In this document: positions 25,453-33,503 of the stretch, in pieces | Layout of the letters: each line of letters opens with the position of its first letter | Numbering within the stretch: position 1 is the stretch's first letter | Position numbers and translations under genes: made by a program | Origin: Streptomyces natalensis ATCC 27448 | Lineage (GTDB): Bacteria; Actinomycetota; Actinomycetes; Streptomycetales; Streptomycetaceae | Direction of reading: 5' to 3' | Assembly (NCBI RefSeq): GCF_000935125.1 | Contig: NZ_JRKI01000061.1 | Location: 434,001-498,000 of the forward strand | Length of the DNA stretch: 64,000 nucleotides | The notes under the pieces: generated by a model | The model's database searches: none | Seen by the model: only the letters and a program-made list of their open reading frames with translations | What the model was told of the DNA's origin: nothing

Positions 25453-26436
25453 ATGCGCGCACTCCTTGTGGTCAATCCCGCAGCAACCACCACCAGTGCC
25501 CGCACCCGTGAAGTGCTCGCCCACGCCCTGGCCAGCGATCTCAAGCTGGAGGTCGCCGAGACGAAGTACCGCGGGCACGCCCGTGACCTGGCCCGGCAGG
25601 CGACCGAGGGCGGCGAGACGGAGCTGGTCGTGGCCCTCGGCGGCGACGGCACCGTCAACGAGGTCGTCAACGGCCTGCTGACCAGCGGCCCCGACCCGGA
25701 CTCGCACCCCCGGCTGGCGGTCGTCCCCGGCGGATCGACCAATGTCTTCGCCCGCGCGCTCGGCCTGCCCAATGACGTCGTGGAGGCGACCGGCGCCCTC
25801 CTGGACGCGCTGCGCGACCGCAGCGAACGCACCGTCGGCCTGGGCCTGGCCTCCGGCACCCCGGGCAGCAAGGACGAGGGCGCGCCGCCCCGGTGGTTCA
25901 CCTTCTGCGCGGGCTTCGGCTTCGATGCGGGCGTGGTGGGCCGGGTGGAGCAGCAGCGCGAACGCGGCAAGCGTTCGACGCATGCCCTGTATGTGCGCCA
26001 GTTCGTACGCCAGTACCTGGGCGAGCAGAACCGCCGGCACGGCTCCGTCACCCTCGAACTCCCGGGCGGTGCGGACGGCGCCCCGGAGGTCGTCGAGGAC
26101 CTCGTGATGTCCATAATCTGCAACACCGCCCCCTGGACCTACCTGGGCAATCGCCCGATCTACCCGTCCCCCCGCGCCTCGTTCGACACCGGTCTGGATC
26201 TGTTCGCACTGGGCAGGCTCTCGGCCTCGGCGGTGGCCCGGTACGGCACTCAGCTGCTGACGTCAACACCGCATCGCGGCCCCCAGGGCAAGCACGCGGT
26301 CTCGCTCCACGACCTCACCGAGTTCACCTTGCATTCGCAGGCTCCACTGCCCTTTCAGATGGACGGGGACCACCTGGGACTGCGTACGAGTGTGACGTTC
26401 ACAGGCGTTCGCCGTGCACTGCGTGTGATTGTGTGA
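25453..26436 (+). CDS. Diacylglycerol-kinase-family lipid kinase
   Basis: 327 residues of the YegS/DgkB-like lipid kinase family, which phosphorylates a lipid hydroxyl with ATP. The nucleotide loop LVVALGGDGTVNEVVNGLL and the second glycine patch RLAVVPGGSTNVFARALGLP are canonical. The first strand is RALLVVNPAATT. No Shine-Dalgarno sequence precedes the ATG at 25453; the message could be leaderless, starting from the -10-like TAGGTA inside the palindrome. Confidence 0.9.
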   Translation: MRALLVVNPAATTTSARTREVLAHALASDLKLEVAETKYRGHARDLARQATEGGETELVVALGGDGTVNEVVNGLLTSGPDPDSHPRLAVVPGGSTNVFARALGLPNDVVEATGALLDALRDRSERTVGLGLASGTPGSKDEGAPPRWFTFCAGFGFDAGVVGRVEQQRERGKRSTHALYVRQFVRQYLGEQNRRHGSVTLELPGGADGAPEVVEDLVMSIICNTAPWTYLGNRPIYPSPRASFDTGLDLFALGRLSASAVARYGTQLLTSTPHRGPQGKHAVSLHDLTEFTLHSQAPLPFQMDGDHLGLRTSVTFTGVRRALRVIV

Positions 26437-26754
26437 GCAGTAGGGCCTAAAGTCCTTTCACTCGAACGTTTAGACTGTCTTCCACCCCCTGGAATGACGG
26501 CTGTGACCGAGGCGACACCAAGGAATCAAAAAAAAGTTTCCGGAAGGGGTTGTATCCGCAGCCGAGGTTTGCGAGTCTCTTCATGGCGATCGGGACGGCC
26601 TCCACAGGCCCCCTTGAGAGCCCGAATCCTCCTCCTCATTCCACAGGACCGCACCAGTTCACGACTGGTTTTCGGCCCTTCCCTTGTGGAGGGATTCGTG
26701 AAAGCGTTCACATTCACAAGCAACGTTCTTGTCACACGAGGAGATGGAGCAGCC
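26437..26754. promoter_or_regulatory. Long leader/promoter region of wblE
   Basis: 318 bases without a gene. It is unusually A/T-rich, with an A8 tract at 26528-26535 just before TTTCCGGAAGG. GTGAA-AGCG-TTCAC, a 5-bp inverted repeat, lies at 26698-26711, about 45 bp before the start. GAGGAGATGGAG is the ribosome site. Length and composition suggest several promoters; I cannot pinpoint them. Confidence 0.5.
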
Positions 26755-27012
26755 ATGGACTGGCGTCACCGCGCCGTTTGCCGCGAGGAAGACCCCGAGC
26801 TCTTCTTCCCCATCGGCAACACCGGTCCCGCGCTGCTGCAGATCGAGGAAGCCAAGGCCGTCTGCCGCCGCTGCCCCGTCATGGAGCAGTGCCTGCAGTG
26901 GGCGCTCGAGTCCGGCCAGGACTCCGGCGTCTGGGGTGGTCTGAGCGAGGACGAGCGCCGCGCGATGAAGCGCCGTGCAGCTCGCAACCGGGCGCGCAAC
27001 GCCAGCGCCTGA
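26755..27012 (+). CDS. wblE: WhiB-like Fe-S regulator, WblE/WhiB1 type
   Basis: 85-residue WhiB-like protein. The [4Fe-4S] ligands are Cys9, Cys37, Cys40 and Cys46 (AVCREED, VCRRCPVMEQC). The G[I/V]WGG turn is GVWGGLS at 58-64, followed by a basic tail KRRAARNRARN that contacts DNA. The start MDWRHRAVCREEDPELFFP is near-identical to my recollection of WblE, the orthologue of mycobacterial WhiB1, which binds the primary sigma factor and senses nitric oxide. A strong terminator follows. Confidence 0.93.
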   Translation: MDWRHRAVCREEDPELFFPIGNTGPALLQIEEAKAVCRRCPVMEQCLQWALESGQDSGVWGGLSEDERRAMKRRAARNRARNASA

Positions 27013-27107
27013 GCCAGTAGCCCCGTGGCCCCCGAGCCGCAGCGCGCAGTACCCCCGATGCAGCCCCGGCACTGAAGCCAGGTCGTTATCGCATCGCAAT
27101 AGCTTTG

Positions 27108-27134
27108 AGCCCCGGACCGGATGGGTCCGGGGCT
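27108..27134. terminator. Terminator after wblE
   Basis: AGCCCCGGACC and GGTCCGGGGCT pair perfectly over 11 bp with a five-base loop and run into TTGTTGCTGTT. It also lies downstream of the convergent kinase gene. Confidence 0.85.
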
Positions 27135-27210
27135 TGTTGCTGTTCTCGGTGGTCTTCGCCCGGAATCGTTACCGCTTCGATTCCCTGCGGCCCGGGTGCC
27201 GTACGGGCGC

Positions 27211-28683
27211 TCAGTGCTGCTTCTCGGCCCGTACGGGAATGTCGAGGACGACCTGGGTGCCGCGCTCGGGTGCCGGCAGCATGTCGAACGTTCCGCCCAA
27301 CTCCCCCTCCACCAGGGTCCGTACGATCTGGAGTCCCAGGTTTCCGGCGCGCTGCGGATCGAACCCCTCGGGCAGACCGCGGCCGTTGTCCTGGACGGTG
27401 ACCAGCAGCCGCGGCTCGCTGCGGCTGCCGCCGCGTACCGCGCCGACCTCCACGACGCCGCCTTCCGCCTGGCCGAAGGCGTGCTCCAGGGCGTTTTGCA
27501 GGATCTCGGTGAGGACCATCGACAGCGGCGTGGCGACCTCGGCATCCAGGATGCCGAAGCGGCCGGTGCGCCGGGTGGTCACCTTTCCGGGGGAGATTTC
27601 GGCGACCATGGCCAGCACCCGGTCGGCGATGTCGTCGAACTCGACCCGCTCGTCGAGATTCTGCGAGAGCGTCTCGTGCACGATCGCGATCGAACCCACC
27701 CGGCGGACCGCCTCGTTGAGCGCCTCGCGGCCCTGTACGGAATCCATCCGGCGGGCCTGAAGGCGCAACAATGCGGCAACGGTCTGGAGATTGTTCTTCA
27801 CCCGGTGGTGGATTTCCCGGATGGTGGCGTCCTTGGTGATCAGTTCCCGCTCGCGGCGGCGCAGTTCGGTGACATCGCGCAGCAGCACCAGGGAGCCGAT
27901 ATGCGTTCCCTTGGGCTTGAGCGGGATGGCGCGCAACTGGATCACACCGTCACTGCCCTCGACCTCGAATTCCCTGGGGGCCCAGCCGCTGGCCAGTTTG
28001 ACCAGGGCCTCGTCCACCGGGCCACGGGCGGGCGCCAGTTCGGCGGTGGCCTGCCCCAGGTGGTGGCCCACCAGGTCGGCGGCGAGGCCGAGCCGGTGGT
28101 AGGCGGAGAGGGCATTGGGGCTGGCGTACTGGACGACCCCGTCGGCGTCGAGCCGGATCAGCCCGTCGCCGGCGCGCGGCGAGGCGTCCATGTCGACCTG
28201 CTGACCGGGGAAGGGAAACGATCCTGCGGCGATCATCTGGGCGAGGTCCGAGGCGCTCTGGAGGTAGGTGAGCTCCAGGCGGCTGGGCGTGCGTACGGTC
28301 AGCAGATTCGTGTTGCGGGCGATCACGCCGAGCACCCGGCCCTCGCGGCGCACCGGGATCGACTCGACCCGTACCGGCACCTCCTCGCGCCACTCCGGGT
28401 CGCCCTCGCGGACGATCCGACCCTCGTCCAGGGCGGAGTCCAGCATCGGGCGGCGGCCTCGGGGAACGAGATGGCCGACCATGTCGTCCTGGTAGGAGGT
28501 GGGCCCGGTATTGGGCCGCATCTGGGCGACGGAGACATAACGGGTGCCGTCCAGGGTGGGGACCCACAGCACGAGATCGGCGAAGGACAGGTCGGAGAGC
28601 AGCTGCCACTCCGAGACCAGCAGATGCAGCCACTCGAGGTCGGAGTCGCTCAGAGCGGTGTGCTGGCGTACGAGATCGTTCAT
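27211..28683 (-). CDS. pdtaS: PdtaS-like sensor histidine kinase
   Basis: 490 residues. The order is an N-terminal GAF-like domain (about 1-150), a PAS-type domain (about 175-285) and a HisKA_2/HATPase module. REIHHRVKNNLQTVAALLRLQARR is the HWE/HisKA_2 phospho-acceptor helix. EILQNALEHAF (N box) and VTVQDNGRGLPEGFDPQRAG with NLGLQIVRTLVEGELGG are the ATP site. There is no membrane segment. PdtaS normally phosphorylates an ANTAR RNA-binding regulator; none is in the window. The start at 28683 (MNDLVRQHT) fits PdtaS. Confidence 0.9.
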   Translation of the reverse strand: MNDLVRQHTALSDSDLEWLHLLVSEWQLLSDLSFADLVLWVPTLDGTRYVSVAQMRPNTGPTSYQDDMVGHLVPRGRRPMLDSALDEGRIVREGDPEWREEVPVRVESIPVRREGRVLGVIARNTNLLTVRTPSRLELTYLQSASDLAQMIAAGSFPFPGQQVDMDASPRAGDGLIRLDADGVVQYASPNALSAYHRLGLAADLVGHHLGQATAELAPARGPVDEALVKLASGWAPREFEVEGSDGVIQLRAIPLKPKGTHIGSLVLLRDVTELRRRERELITKDATIREIHHRVKNNLQTVAALLRLQARRMDSVQGREALNEAVRRVGSIAIVHETLSQNLDERVEFDDIADRVLAMVAEISPGKVTTRRTGRFGILDAEVATPLSMVLTEILQNALEHAFGQAEGGVVEVGAVRGGSRSEPRLLVTVQDNGRGLPEGFDPQRAGNLGLQIVRTLVEGELGGTFDMLPAPERGTQVVLDIPVRAEKQH

Positions 28684-28832
28684 GGAGGGCACATCTTGGA
28701 GCCTACCGGCGTACGGTGTACCTGCTGCCCGCACATCTGGCTCGTCCCGTCTCGTGGCCGGTCCCTTGTTCGCCCCGTCGCCCGCCGCCCTTCTGGGGCC
28801 GCTTCGCGCGTATTCGGGTACCTTGCAAGGGC

Positions 28833-29054
28833 ATGGACAACCGAGAATGGTCTAGTCCAGAATGTCGGGTGCACCACACCTTCTGGGGCCCGCCCCAGAC
28901 CGTGAACCTCCGCTCTCCCCGCACAGGAGGGCGGAACGAGGCCCGAGGCGCTCTCTGCCCTGACTGCGCCGGGCCTCCGATCGACCGGCTTCGGGCCGGG
29001 GCTTGCTCCTACCGCACGTGGGGCACTTCCCGGCCGGTACACGGGGTCGGTTGA
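28833..29054 (+). CDS. Doubtful small ORF with CxxC motif
   Basis: Possible 73-residue protein beginning MDNREWSSPECRVHHTFWG. Codon third-position G/C is only about 74 percent, below real genes here. The only feature is ALCPDC. It has no clear ribosome site. It may be noise across an unusual control region and is listed for completeness. Confidence 0.25.
   Translation: MDNREWSSPECRVHHTFWGPPQTVNLRSPRTGGRNEARGALCPDCAGPPIDRLRAGACSYRTWGTSRPVHGVG
28848..28859. promoter_or_regulatory. DasR-like box upstream of pdtaS
   Basis: TGGTCTAGTCCA differs by one base from the DasR core TGGTCTAGACCA. Including flanks it matches 13 of 16 positions of the responsive element as I know it. It lies 165 bp upstream of the pdtaS start. 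Neighbouring nagB and dasA carry comparable boxes. The stretch 28684-29242 holds this box, a doubtful small ORF and the 17-bp repeat, and no firm gene. Confidence 0.5.
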
Positions 29055-29152
29055 TGTCAGCTCCGGGCTGCGGTGCCGGACAGGTTGAGGGTCCTGTCCC
29101 GGCGCCGCGGCCCGCGGGTGTTTCGGGGGCCGGGGGCGATTTCGGCACTCGG

Positions 29153-29247
29153 GTGTTTCAGGGCCCCAGGTGGTTCAGGGCCCCAGGTGGTTCAGGGCCC
29201 CAGGTGTTTCAGGGCCCCAGGTGGTTCAGGGCCCCAGGTGGTTCAGG
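29153..29247. repeat. 17-bp tandem repeat, 5.6 copies
   Basis: GTG(G/T)TTCAGGGCCCCAG repeats head to tail at 29153, 29170, 29187, 29204 and 29221, with a partial sixth copy at 29238. Copies 1 and 4 have T where the others have G, as if a three-unit block had been duplicated. Each unit holds the palindrome GGGCCC. The array ends just inside the 3' end of the tetR gene (stop at 29243). Unit length is not a multiple of three, so it is not a coding repeat. Confidence 0.92.
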
Positions 29248-29938
29248 CGCCCGGCCGCGGGCCGGTCTCCTTCTTCCTCTTCTCCCGCACGCCCTCCCCT
29301 TCTCCCCCGCCCGTCCGCTTCTCCCCCGCCGTCCGCGGCCAGGCCCGCATCGCCAGTTCCGCGATGGCCTCCAGCGTGGCCCGGTCCGCGCCGTCGCGTG
29401 CCTGCTGCGACATGCCCTGCATCACCGCCCCTACGTAGTGGGCGAGCGCGGCCGCGTCCGTGGTGGCGGGGAGTGCGCCGGAGGCGACGTCCGCGGCGAT
29501 CGCGCGCTGGATGTCGCGGACGTTCGCCAGCCTCATCTCCCGCAGGGACTCGGCGACTTCGGCGGAGGCCGGGGCGGTGTTCAGGGCCGCGCTGATGACG
29601 AGGCAGCCGCGGGGGCGGCCGGGCAGGGTGTATTCGGCCGCGGCCTCGCGCAGCGCCCGTTCGACGCCGCGGCGGGCGGTCGGTTCCTCGGCCACGGCGC
29701 GGGAGAGGAAGCCGCCGTAGACCCGCCCGTACTCGGTCACGACCTCGCCGAACAGCGCCCGTTTGTCGCCGAAGGCGGCGTAGAGGCTGGGGGCGCTGAT
29801 GCCCATGGTGCGGGTGAGGTCGGAGATGGACGTGGCCTCATAGCCCTGCTCCCAGAAGGACCGCATCGCCTGCTCCAGCGCCGTCTCCCGGTCGAAGGAC
29901 CGGGGCCGGCCGCGCCGTTTCGTCTCCTTGGTCGCCAT
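29243..29938 (-). CDS. TetR/AcrR-family regulator
   Basis: 231 residues. The N-terminal HTH is QGYEATSISDLTRTMGISAPSLYAAFGDKRALFGEV, a standard TetR domain (about 12-60). The C-terminal ligand domain ends in a charged Glu/Lys/Gly-rich tail (EKRTGGGEGEGVREKRKKE), whose low complexity may derive from the adjacent repeat tract. It is divergent from an SDR oxidoreductase gene, its likely target, and two operator-like sequences lie between them. Confidence 0.9.
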   Translation of the reverse strand: MATKETKRRGRPRSFDRETALEQAMRSFWEQGYEATSISDLTRTMGISAPSLYAAFGDKRALFGEVVTEYGRVYGGFLSRAVAEEPTARRGVERALREAAAEYTLPGRPRGCLVISAALNTAPASAEVAESLREMRLANVRDIQRAIAADVASGALPATTDAAALAHYVGAVMQGMSQQARDGADRATLEAIAELAMRAWPRTAGEKRTGGGEGEGVREKRKKETGPRPGA

Positions 29939-29949
29939 GGGGTGAATTT

Positions 29950-30012
29950 TATAGCGGGCGGTAGGGAAGTCGACGGAGGCGTGCTACGGTTTTTCTGTAG
30001 CGAGCGATACAG
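29950..30012. promoter_or_regulatory. Two operator-like sites between tetR and SDR
   Basis: TATAGCGGGCGGTA (29950-29963) and TGTAGCGAGCGATA (29996-30009) agree at 11 of 14 bases. The second sits in the dyad CTGTAGCGAGCGATACAG (29995-30012), seven of nine pairs matched. A further dyad, GCTACGG-TTTTT-CTGTAGC, overlaps it. The copies flank the shared promoter zone, so TetR could repress both directions. Confidence 0.6.
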
Positions 30013-30088
30013 AAAGCGCTCGCCGCCGGACGGGCGTGCGCATGCGGTGCGCGCCGAGCGGCGCACACGGAATCGGGAGGGGCAGGCC

Positions 30089-30862
30089 ATGGGGACGCTC
30101 AGCGGCAGGACGGCGCTGGTGACGGGCGGCAGCAGGGGAATCGGCCGGGCGATTTCGGAGCGGCTGGCGCGGGACGGGGCCCGGGTCGCCGTGCATTACG
30201 GGCGCGACGAGGCCGCGGCGAAGGAGACGGTCGCGGCGATCGGTGCCGAGGGCGGCCGGGCCTTCACGGTCCGGGCCGAGCTGGGGGTGCCGGGGGACGC
30301 CGCGACGCTGTGGGCCGCGTTCGACGAGCAGGCCGAGGGGCTGGACATCCTGGTCAACAACGCCGGCATCAACACAGCGGTGGACGGCACGCTCAAGCGG
30401 ATCGGCGAGGTGACGGAGGAGGACTTCGACCGCCTCTTCGCGGTCAACGCCAAGGCACCGTTCTTCATCGCCCAGCAGGGGCTGCGCCGGATGCGGGACG
30501 GCGGGCGGATCATCACCACCTCGACGGGGCTGACGCGCGGCGTGGCCAAGCCGGAGCTGATCGCCTACGCCATGAGCAAGGGGGCGGTCGACGTCTTCAC
30601 CTCGACGCTCGCCAAGGACCTGGGCCCGCGCGGAATCACGGTCAACGCCGTGGCGCCCGGCGCGGTCGACACGGATATGAACGCCGGGTGGCTGCGCGGG
30701 GAGGACAACTCCCAGGCGCGTGCGGCGCTGCGGGCGATATCGCCGCTCGGGCGGGTGGGGCAGCCCGCCGATATCGGTGACGTGGTGGCGTTTCTCGCCT
30801 CCGATGACAGCCGTTGGGTGACGGGGCAGTGGATCGATGCGACGGGAGGTGCGCTGCTCTGA
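30089..30862 (+). CDS. SDR-family oxidoreductase
   Basis: 257-residue classical short-chain dehydrogenase. The cofactor motif is VTGGSRGIGRAISERLA, the NNAG motif is LVNNAGINTA, and the catalytic Tyr-Lys pair is in AYAMSKGAVDVF with an upstream Ser in TTSTGLTR. It ends WVTGQWIDATGGALL. The ATG at 30089 follows GGGAGGGGCAGG. Its substrate is unknown; the divergent TetR gene probably controls it. Confidence 0.9.
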   Translation: MGTLSGRTALVTGGSRGIGRAISERLARDGARVAVHYGRDEAAAKETVAAIGAEGGRAFTVRAELGVPGDAATLWAAFDEQAEGLDILVNNAGINTAVDGTLKRIGEVTEEDFDRLFAVNAKAPFFIAQQGLRRMRDGGRIITTSTGLTRGVAKPELIAYAMSKGAVDVFTSTLAKDLGPRGITVNAVAPGAVDTDMNAGWLRGEDNSQARAALRAISPLGRVGQPADIGDVVAFLASDDSRWVTGQWIDATGGALL

Positions 30863-30987
30863 CGCCGCGCGGCCGGGGGCGCGGCGCCGCCCTGGGGCGG
30901 CGTCGGCGAAGGCCACCGGTACGACGGTGAAACGCCCCCCGCCATTCCCTTACGGCACCCCGTCGCGTCGGCCTCCCTCTGCTAGAT

Positions 30988-30999
30988 TGGTCTATACCA
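30988..30999. promoter_or_regulatory. DasR-responsive element upstream of nagB
   Basis: TGGTCTATACCA, 44 bp upstream of the nagB start, is a near-perfect DasR site (flanks ATT...CAC). DasR is known to repress nagB in Streptomyces until glucosamine-6-phosphate binds it. Confidence 0.85.
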
Positions 31000-31031
31000 C
31001 ATAGCCCATTCTCCAGAACGGCAGGCCAAGC

Positions 31032-31814
31032 GTGGAAGTTGTCATCGTCCCGGACGCCACGGCAGCCGGCGAGCTCATCGCGGAGGCCATGGCCACCCTG
31101 ATGCGCCGCAAGCCCGACGCGCTGCTCGGCGTGGCCACCGGCTCGACCCCGTTGCCCATCTATCAGGCGCTGGCGGCGAAGGTCCGGGCCGGTGAGGTGG
31201 ACGCCTCACGGGCCCGTATCTGCCAGCTCGATGAATATGTGGGCCTGCCGGCCGGGCACCCGGAGTCCTACCGTTCGGTGGTGCTGCGGGAGGTGGTGGA
31301 GCCGCTGGGTCTGGGCGAGGACTCCTTCATGGGACCGGACGGTACGGCACCGGACGTCCAGGCCGCGTGCGCGGCGTACGACACGGCGCTCAGCGACGCG
31401 GGGGGCGTGGATCTCCAGCTGCTCGGCATCGGCACCGACGGGCACATCGGCTTCAACGAGCCGTGTTCGTCGCTCGCTTCGCGTACCCGTATCAAGACGC
31501 TCACCCGGCAGACCCGGGAGGACAACGCCCGCTTCTTCGACAGCCTCGACGAGGTCCCGCACCACGTCATGACCCAGGGCATCGGCACCATCCTGGAGGC
31601 CCGGCATCTGGTGCTGCTGGCCACCGGCGAGGGCAAGTCCGATGCGGTGGCCCATGCGGTCGAGGGGCCGGTCGCCGCGCTGGTGCCGGCCTCGGCCCTC
31701 CAGCTCCACCGGCATGCGACGGTCGTCGTCGACGAGGCCGCGGCCTCCAAGCTGAAGCTCGCCGACTACTTCCGGGCCACGTATGCGGCCAAGCCGGAGT
31801 GGCAGGGGATCTGA
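31032..31814 (+). CDS. nagB: Glucosamine-6-phosphate deaminase
   Basis: 260-residue NagB, which turns glucosamine-6-P into fructose-6-P and ammonia. The sugar-phosphate loop GVATGSTPLPIYQALAAKV, the catalytic region LDEYVGLPAGHPESY and GIGTDGHIGFNEP are all present. It starts with GTG at 31032. It is separated from the das genes only by a convergent repeat-rich spacer and completes GlcNAc catabolism. NagB products feed glycolysis, and its substrate is the DasR effector. Confidence 0.95.
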   Translation: MEVVIVPDATAAGELIAEAMATLMRRKPDALLGVATGSTPLPIYQALAAKVRAGEVDASRARICQLDEYVGLPAGHPESYRSVVLREVVEPLGLGEDSFMGPDGTAPDVQAACAAYDTALSDAGGVDLQLLGIGTDGHIGFNEPCSSLASRTRIKTLTRQTREDNARFFDSLDEVPHHVMTQGIGTILEARHLVLLATGEGKSDAVAHAVEGPVAALVPASALQLHRHATVVVDEAAASKLKLADYFRATYAAKPEWQGI

Positions 31815-31896
31815 CTCCAGGGGACGCGGGCGCTCGGCGGGGCGGGGGCGGACGGGTGGGCCCATCGGGCGCCCGTCGGCCACCGCCCCGCCGCGT

Positions 31897-31995
31897 GTCA
31901 GGGCCGCGCGCCCTCGCCGGTCGGGCTCTCGTGCTGCCCGCCGGTCGGGCTCGCGCGCTCCCCGCCCGTCAGGGGCTCACGCCCCGCCCGTCAGG
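31897..31995. repeat. ~24-bp imperfect tandem repeat between nagB and dasD
   Basis: Four to five units starting GTC(A/G)GG begin at 31897, 31920, 31944, 31968 and 31990 (lengths 23, 24, 24, 22). A typical unit is GTCGGGCTC-CGCGCT-CCCGCCC with variation. The array runs into the last codons of dasD, whose stop is at 31977-31979. It sits between convergent genes and may fold. Confidence 0.75.
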
Positions 31996-33500
31996 GCCTC
32001 CGCCGCGGCGCGGGCGCAGACGCGGGCCGCGCCGTGGGTGGCGATGTGGACGGCGCCGGTGGGCGGCGACTGCGGGACGCCCATTTCCACCACGGCGGTG
32101 TCGGGGCGGGCGGCGGTGAGGGTGCGAAGGGCGTCGGCCATCCACGGGTGGCGGTGGGCGTCGCGGACGACGACGACCAGGGGGCGGCCGACGGCCTCGG
32201 TCAGCAGGGCGTCGACCAGGGCGCGGGTACCGAGGGAGGCGGCTGTGGGGGCGCCGTAGGTGGCGGTACGGGTGCCGGGCAGAAGACGGGTGAGTTCGGC
32301 GGCGATGCCCCAGGGGGTGTCGTCGCCCACGGCGATATTGGCGAGGGGGGTGAAGGCGGCGACGTAGGCGGGTCCGGCCAGCGGTGTGCAGGGGCCGGCG
32401 GCGGTGATACGCAGGGCACGGCGGGCGGCGGTCAGGCCGATGCCGGGTGCGGGCGCGGTCCTCGCCGCGCCCGCGCTCCGGGTCCAGCGGGCCAGGGTGC
32501 GCACCCGTGCCGCGGCGTCGGCGAGCCGCTGCTCGGCCAGTTCGCCGTCGCGTACCGCCCGTACCAGGGCATCGCGAAGCCGCAGCACGGTGTCCTCGTC
32601 GGCCAGTCCGCCGCCGACGCAGATGGCGTCCGCGCCGGCCGCGAGGGCCCGCACGCTGCCGCGTTCGATGCCGTAGGTGGCGGAGATCGCCCGCATCTCC
32701 ATGCCGTCGGTGACGATCAGCCCGTCGAAGCCGAGTCCGCCCTCGGTGACGGGTGCGCGCAGCAGGCCGTGCAGGGCGGCCGGGCTGAGCGTGGCCGGGT
32801 GGTCGCCGTCCAGGGCGGGCAGCAGGATGTGGGCGCTCATCACGGCCTTGGTGCCGGCGGCGATGGCGGCCCGGAAAGGGACCAGTTCGCGTTCCTGAAG
32901 GGTGGTCAGGTCAGCGGTGATACGGGGCAGGTCGTGGTGGGAGTCGACGGCGGTGTCGCCGTGGCCGGGGAAGTGCTTGGTGCAGGCGGCGACGCCCGCG
33001 GACTGGAGTCCTTCGACGTAGGCGGCGGTGTGCCGGGCCACGAGCTGTGGGTCGGCGCCGAAGGAGCGTACGCCGATGACCGGGTTGTCGGGGTTGGAGT
33101 TGACATCGGCGGAGGGCGCCCAGTTGAGGGTGATACCGCAGTCGGCCAGGCGGCGGCCGAGTTCGCGGGCCACCGCACGGGTCAGGGCGGTGTCGTCGAC
33201 GGCACCGAGCGCGAGGTTGCCGGGGAAGGAGGAGCCGCCGCGTACGTCGAGGCGGGTGACGTCGCCGCCCTCCTCGTCGACGGCGATGAGGAGATCGTCC
33301 CGTACGCCCTTCAACTGTGCGCACAGCGCGGCGAGTTGGTCGGCATCGTGCACATTGCGGCCGAAGAGGCCGACGGCGGCCAGGCCCTGGTCGAGGCGGT
33401 GGAGCAGCCAGTCGGGGGCGCTGGTGCCGGTGAAGCCGGGTTGCAGGACGGCGAGGGCGTCGCGGGTGAGAGTGTCGGTGGCACGAACGGGGGTGACCAT
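31977..33500 (-). CDS. dasD: GH3 beta-N-acetylhexosaminidase (DasD)
   Basis: 507-residue family 3 glycoside hydrolase of the NagZ type. The diagnostic stretch ACTKHFPGHGDTAVDSHHDLP supplies the His-Asp acid/base pair (DSHHD). DGLIVTDGMEMRAIS provides the nucleophile Asp. A C-terminal domain (about 345-507) extends beyond minimal NagZ. There is no signal peptide, so it would cleave imported chito-oligosaccharides or muropeptide inside the cell. It follows dasC by 3 bp in dasABCD. Confidence 0.9.
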   Translation of the reverse strand: MVTPVRATDTLTRDALAVLQPGFTGTSAPDWLLHRLDQGLAAVGLFGRNVHDADQLAALCAQLKGVRDDLLIAVDEEGGDVTRLDVRGGSSFPGNLALGAVDDTALTRAVARELGRRLADCGITLNWAPSADVNSNPDNPVIGVRSFGADPQLVARHTAAYVEGLQSAGVAACTKHFPGHGDTAVDSHHDLPRITADLTTLQERELVPFRAAIAAGTKAVMSAHILLPALDGDHPATLSPAALHGLLRAPVTEGGLGFDGLIVTDGMEMRAISATYGIERGSVRALAAGADAICVGGGLADEDTVLRLRDALVRAVRDGELAEQRLADAAARVRTLARWTRSAGAARTAPAPGIGLTAARRALRITAAGPCTPLAGPAYVAAFTPLANIAVGDDTPWGIAAELTRLLPGTRTATYGAPTAASLGTRALVDALLTEAVGRPLVVVVRDAHRHPWMADALRTLTAARPDTAVVEMGVPQSPPTGAVHIATHGAARVCARAAAEALTGGA

Positions 33501-33503
33501 GCG

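Noticed and set aside
28848..28859. Treating the DasR-like box as proven
   Set aside because: One mismatch in the core and unusual distance; listed only as a candidate site.
29153..29247. CRISPR array
   Set aside because: Units are contiguous without spacers, and no cas gene is present.
29003..30088. Frame through the 17-bp array fused to the SDR
   Set aside because: It would run antisense through the whole tetR gene and the divergent promoter; the 17-bp unit shifts frame each copy. The SDR start at 30089 has its own ribosome site.
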